Part shown: in pieces, positions 13,171-15,861 of the stretch | Numbering within the stretch: the stretch's first letter is position 1 | Layout of the letters: the number at the start of each line of letters is the position of its first letter | Source of the DNA: Rhodospirillales bacterium | GTDB taxonomy: Bacteria; Pseudomonadota; Alphaproteobacteria; Rhodospirillales; JADHTD01 | Reading direction: 5' to 3' | Assembly: GCA_016776525.1 (NCBI GenBank) | Contig: JADHTD010000026.1 | Coordinates: 1 to 15,861 of the forward strand | DNA: 15,861 nt | Notes under the pieces: generated by a model | What the model saw: only the letters and a program-made list of their open reading frames with translations | What the model was told of the DNA's origin: nothing | Databases searched by the model: none | Translations under genes and position numbers: made by a program

Positions 13171-13476
13171 CTAAGCTGCCGCCAGGCGGTCCATCAGCGG
13201 ACTGCCGTCGAAGGTGCGGTGTTCATCCGACTCTTGCGTTTCGATATCCGTGAAATAGGTATCCAACTGGGTTTGCCGTTCGTGGGCCAGGGGTGTGGCG
13301 CAGAAACAGACCTCGGTCCAGCGGACCCGGCCGTCCGGCCCGATACGGGCGCGCTGCATGGAATCAACGATTTCCGCCCCGTCCGGTTGCTGGCCTTCGA
13401 TGGACCCGTCGGTAAGGTGTCCGTAAAAATCCGCCGCCCGTTCTTCGATCAACGTCGCCGTCACCGCATAGAGCAT
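13171..13476 (-). CDS. Conserved hypothetical small protein
   Basis: 101 residues from ATG at 13476, which has GGGAGGA at good spacing upstream; the frame is open to 13536 but that extension has no such site. Sequence: MLYAVTATLIEERAADFYGH, ...GAEIVDSMQRARIGPDGRVRWTEVCFCATPL, ...YFTDIETQ. It has no signal peptide and no membrane helix and is probably cytoplasmic. The CFC motif might bind metal or be redox active, but that is a guess. I recall similar proteins in diverse bacteria but no assigned function. It is convergent with paralogue 3, with 18 bases between the stops. Confidence 0.8.
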   Translation of the reverse strand: MLYAVTATLIEERAADFYGHLTDGSIEGQQPDGAEIVDSMQRARIGPDGRVRWTEVCFCATPLAHERQTQLDTYFTDIETQESDEHRTFDGSPLMDRLAAA

Positions 13477-13591
13477 GATGCCGTCCTCCCGTTCCTGCCG
13501 GATAAAGAGTGTCCGCCTGACGGGATTTGTTTTCAAATCAAATCTTGGTGCCGTTGGGCTGGGGTCAGGCTCCAGAAAAAACGCGTGGCGC

Positions 13592-14491
13592 TCACATCTC
13601 CGGCACGTCGATATCGTGCTGGTGGCAGGCGGCGGTCACCGTGTTGCGCAACAGGCAGGCGATGGTCATCGGGCCGACGCCGCCCGGTACCGGGGTGATG
13701 GCCCCGGCCACTTCGACGGCTTCATCGAAATCAACGTCGCCGACCAGCCGGGTCTTGTCTTCGCCCTTTTCCGGAGCCGGAATGCGGTTGATGCCGACGT
13801 CGATCACCGTCGCCCCCGGTTTGATCCAGCTGCCTTTGACCATCTGTTCACGGCCGACGGCGGCAATCAGAATATCGGCGGCGCGGCATTCTTCGGTCAG
13901 GTTGTGGGTTTTCGAATGAGCCAGGGTTACGGTGCAGCTTTCGCGCAACAGCAACGCCGCCATCGGCTTGCCGACGATGTTGGAACGGCCCAGTACCAGT
14001 GCCTTGAGACCGGCCAGTTCGCCCAGCTGCTCCTTCAGCATCATTAGGCAGCCCAAAGGCGTGCACGGCACCATGGCGTCCGCATCGCCGGTCGCCAGCC
14101 TGCCGGCATTGACCACGTGGAAACCGTCAACGTCCTTGTCGGGATCGATGGCGGCCAGCACGGCAGCTTCGCTGATCTGTTCCGGCAGGGGTAATTGGAC
14201 AAGGATTCCATGCACTTTTGGGTCTTTGTTAAGGCCGCCGATGAGCGTCAACAACTGGACTTCCGAAATATCGGGCGGCAGGCGGTGTTCGAAGGATTCC
14301 ATGCCGACCTCGACGGTCTGTTTGGCTTTGTTGCGCACATAGACCTGGCTGGCCGGGTCTTCACCGACCAGGACCACGGCCAATCCCGGCGTTAGGTCAT
14401 ATGCCTTACGCAACTGCTCGACGGCGGCCGCCACCCGGTTGCGGACGGTCGCCGCGAAAGCCTTGCCGTCGATGATTTTTGCCTTTGCCAT
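13592..14491 (-). CDS. folD: Bifunctional methylenetetrahydrofolate dehydrogenase / methenyltetrahydrofolate cyclohydrolase
   Basis: 299 residues, full length. FolD interconverts 5,10-methylene- and 10-formyl-tetrahydrofolate with NADP in the cytoplasm. Signatures: VGEDPASQVYVRNKAK (including the catalytic lysine region), GILVQLPLP, DVDGFH, the nucleotide-binding GRSNIVGKP, and PGGVGPMTIACLL near the end. AAGGGG stands before ATG at 14491. It follows the DUF167 gene by 7 bases and is the last gene of a yggT-DUF167-folD operon. Confidence 0.98.
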   Translation of the reverse strand: MAKAKIIDGKAFAATVRNRVAAAVEQLRKAYDLTPGLAVVLVGEDPASQVYVRNKAKQTVEVGMESFEHRLPPDISEVQLLTLIGGLNKDPKVHGILVQLPLPEQISEAAVLAAIDPDKDVDGFHVVNAGRLATGDADAMVPCTPLGCLMMLKEQLGELAGLKALVLGRSNIVGKPMAALLLRESCTVTLAHSKTHNLTEECRAADILIAAVGREQMVKGSWIKPGATVIDVGINRIPAPEKGEDKTRLVGDVDFDEAVEVAGAITPVPGGVGPMTIACLLRNTVTAACHQHDIDVPEM

Positions 14492-14498
14492 TGTCCCC

Positions 14499-14801
14499 TT
14501 ACACCTTTTTTTTCAATTTTTGCAGGAGGGTCTCGTCGCCCCCTTCGATGCGGATCGTCTTGCGCCGGCTGGTGGCGCCGCTTTCCACCGACAGGGCCGT
14601 TTTCGGCAGCTTCCACGCCTTTGCCAGCAGCTTGATGAGGGCCGCATTGGCTTTGCCGCCTTCCGGCACCGCCGTCACCTGGACCTTCAGGACACTGCCG
14701 CCATCGGCATCCGCAACCGGGCCCTGGATAGCATTGCGGGACGCCTTCGGGGTCAGATGAACCCGCACCCGGACGGCACCCGGCGCCAGTCCAAACGGCA
14801 T
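14499..14801 (-). CDS. DUF167 (YggU family) protein
   Basis: 100 residues: VRVRVHLTPKASRNAI, KVQVTAVPEGGKANAALIKLLAKAW and VESGATSRRKTIRI are the conserved parts of the small YggU/DUF167 family, whose cellular role is not settled. The ATG at 14801 shares its A with the yggT stop (TGATG), so translation is coupled; a TTG one codon upstream is less likely. yggT and DUF167 genes are often adjacent in proteobacteria, as here. Confidence 0.93.
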   Translation of the reverse strand: MPFGLAPGAVRVRVHLTPKASRNAIQGPVADADGGSVLKVQVTAVPEGGKANAALIKLLAKAWKLPKTALSVESGATSRRKTIRIEGGDETLLQKLKKKV

Positions 14802-15100
14802 CAACCGACCTTCAGGATAATCCGGACAATCACCTCCTGTAAGGCAATCAGGATAAAGATCAGGATAATCGGCGAGATGTCGAAGCCGCCCAGGTCGGGC
14901 AGAATGCCGCGGATACGGCGCAGCGGCGGTTCGGTAAACCGGTATATAAAGTCCCCAACTATATAGACGAAGCGGTTGGAACTATTGACCACGTTGAAAG
15001 CGGTCAGCCAGCTGAGAACGACGCCGATCACCACGACCCAGATATAGAGGTCGATGACGTTGATCAGCAGCTTGAGGGCGGGAACGAGAATGACATCCAT
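14801..15100 (-). CDS. YggT family integral membrane protein
   Basis: 99 residues with two hydrophobic segments (about 6-33 and 75-95), the RFTEPPLRRIRGILPDLGGFDISPI motif typical of YggT, and an SSNRFVYIVGDFIYR stretch. YggT proteins are small inner-membrane proteins linked to osmotic tolerance and, in other lineages, to cell division or photosystem assembly; the role here is unknown. It is first in an operon with DUF167 and folD. No clear ribosome binding site before ATG at 15100. Confidence 0.93.
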   Translation of the reverse strand: MDVILVPALKLLINVIDLYIWVVVIGVVLSWLTAFNVVNSSNRFVYIVGDFIYRFTEPPLRRIRGILPDLGGFDISPIILIFILIALQEVIVRIILKVG

Positions 15101-15328
15101 ATTTTTTCGACCGGATTTGTCCTGGGAAAAGCGGGGTGTAAACTAGCCTCAGGCGGCGAGTGAAGCAAGGGCAAGCGATGGTCCACCCCCAACCGTTGCT
15201 GAACCCTTGACAGGAGCCGCCCTCGGGACACATTATCCGCCACCCGGCAGCGCCGGGACCGCAAGGCCCCCGCTAGGCGACGCTCTTTCGCCTCCCCAAT
15301 AAGGGCCGGGGCCGGGACAGAAAATTTT
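15101..15328. other. Divergent intergenic region between yggT and tRNA-Ala
   Basis: About 230 bases, mostly GC-rich with small hairpins near 15240-15320. I see no gene and could not place the promoters with confidence. Confidence 0.4.
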
Positions 15329-15404
15329 GGGGCCGTAGCTCAGTTGGGAGAGCGCCACGTTCGCAACGTGGAGGTCGTCGGTTCGATCCCGATCGGCTCC
15401 ACCA
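15329..15404 (+). tRNA. tRNA-Ala (CGC anticodon)
   Basis: 76 bases including an encoded CCA. The acceptor arms GGGGCCG and CGGCTCC pair with a G3-U70 wobble, the identity element of alanine tRNA. The D arm is GCTC/GAGC, the anticodon stem CCACG/CGTGG with loop TTCGCAA (anticodon CGC, reading GCG), and the T arm GTCGG-TTCGATC-CCGAT. Confidence 0.97.
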
Positions 15405-15483
15405 TTTTCCCCTTTAACCGGCCATTCCTAGGTTCTCTTCCCTCTCGGTTGCAGCGGACTTATTGCCAGGCCGCCTTTCAGGC

Positions 15484-15510
15484 CCTATATATTATTTTAT
15501 TCTAATATAG
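15484..15510. other. AT-rich inverted repeat before the HAD gene
   Basis: CTATATATTA and CTAATATAG flank a T-rich centre and can pair with a small bulge. The element could end the tRNA transcript or hold the promoter of the gene at 15552. Confidence 0.35.
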
Positions 15511-15551
15511 ATGCTGGCTGATCAACCACCGAACCGCATGAGGACCCCCGG

Positions 15552-15861
15552 ATGACCCTGAAAGCTCTGCTTTTCGATGTCGACGGCACCCTGGCCGACA
15601 CCGAGGACGCCCACCGCCAGGCCTTTAACGCCGCCTTTGAGGCCTTCGGCCACAACTGGCATTGGGATCAGACGCTTTATAAGGATCTACTTAAGGTCAC
15701 CGGCGGCAGGCACCGCATCCGCCATTATCTGGAAAGCGCCGACCCGGCATTGCTTCGGACCCCGGACATTGACGAGGCCATCGCCGCCCTGCATCGAAAA
15801 AAGACCGATTTCTACGTCGGAATGCTGGAAAGCGGCGCCGTGCCGTTACGCCCCGGCATCG
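15552..15861 (+). CDS. HAD-family phosphatase, CbbY-like (C-terminus cut by window edge)
   Basis: The first 103 codons are inside the window: MTLKALLFDVDGTLADTEDA, with the HAD nucleophile and acid D9 and D11 in DVDGT. HRQAFNAAFEAFG...WHWDQTLYKDLLKVTGGRHRIRHYL closely follows the cap region of CbbY, which removes xylulose-1,5-bisphosphate, an inhibitor of Rubisco, in Calvin-cycle bacteria. A related beta-phosphoglucomutase-like or general sugar-phosphate phosphatase is possible, since no cbb gene is in view. GAGGA lies upstream of ATG at 15552. Confidence 0.85.
   Translation, partial: MTLKALLFDVDGTLADTEDAHRQAFNAAFEAFGHNWHWDQTLYKDLLKVTGGRHRIRHYLESADPALLRTPDIDEAIAALHRKKTDFYVGMLESGAVPLRPGI

Noticed and set aside
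15101..15328. Possible non-coding RNA upstream of tRNA-Ala
   Set aside because: The GC-rich hairpins here do not match any RNA family I know, and no promoter or terminator pair could be defined.
1..15861. CRISPR array, insertion sequence or prophage genes
   Set aside because: No regularly spaced repeats, transposase, integrase or phage structural gene was seen; the only mobile-like traces are the short repeat and the lepA-end duplication.

Overview
The window looks like chromosomal DNA of a GC-rich alphaproteobacterium. A Rhodospirillales-type lineage is my best guess, from the protein flavour of LepA, FolD, FeoB, NnrU and OxyR; this is inference, since no rRNA or other taxonomic marker is present. 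Core genes are mixed with small accessory membrane-protein genes that belong to no family I can name with certainty.

Layout. (1) 1-2448: two near-identical small three-helix membrane proteins, resembling the N-terminal membrane part of bacterial Popeye-like proteins, lie on the minus strand. Divergent from them is an HxlR-type regulator fused to an SCP2-like domain, overlapping a low-GC SAM methyltransferase gene. The same operator-like motif (GTGTAGTA-N3-GACTAC-N7-GTAG) occurs upstream of each small membrane gene and of the regulator, so these genes probably form one small regulon. (2) 2449-2641: a short repeat also found at 426-468, and a second, diverged copy of the last 12 codons of lepA. 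(3) 2642-7432, minus strand: lepA and the ferrous-iron uptake operon feoABC, preceded by an FNR/FixK-type box (TTGAC-N4-GTCAA) correctly placed for an oxygen-controlled promoter. (4) 7832-8539: an NnrU-family membrane protein.

(5) 8700-13152: the most unusual part. Three paralogous proteins (8932-9360, 9848-10249, 12772-13152) share an N-terminal domain of about 65 residues (TYE[IV]H...GxW...AVH), a variable charged or Pro-rich linker and one C-terminal transmembrane helix. The first has a CRP-type site exactly 41.5 bases upstream of the predicted start of transcription. They are interleaved with a peroxide-defence set: OxyR (both redox cysteines present), divergent Dps, and a Prx5-type peroxiredoxin. 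(6) 13171-15100, minus strand: a small conserved hypothetical protein, then yggT, a DUF167 gene and folD as a compact operon. (7) 15329-15404: tRNA-Ala(CGC), followed by the start of a CbbY-like HAD phosphatase that runs off the window.

Taken together the window holds iron import (Feo), iron storage and DNA protection (Dps), peroxide sensing and removal (OxyR, Prx5), and oxygen- or cAMP-linked control sites. The uncharacterised tail-membrane family sits within this redox neighbourhood. Its function cannot be read from the sequence.
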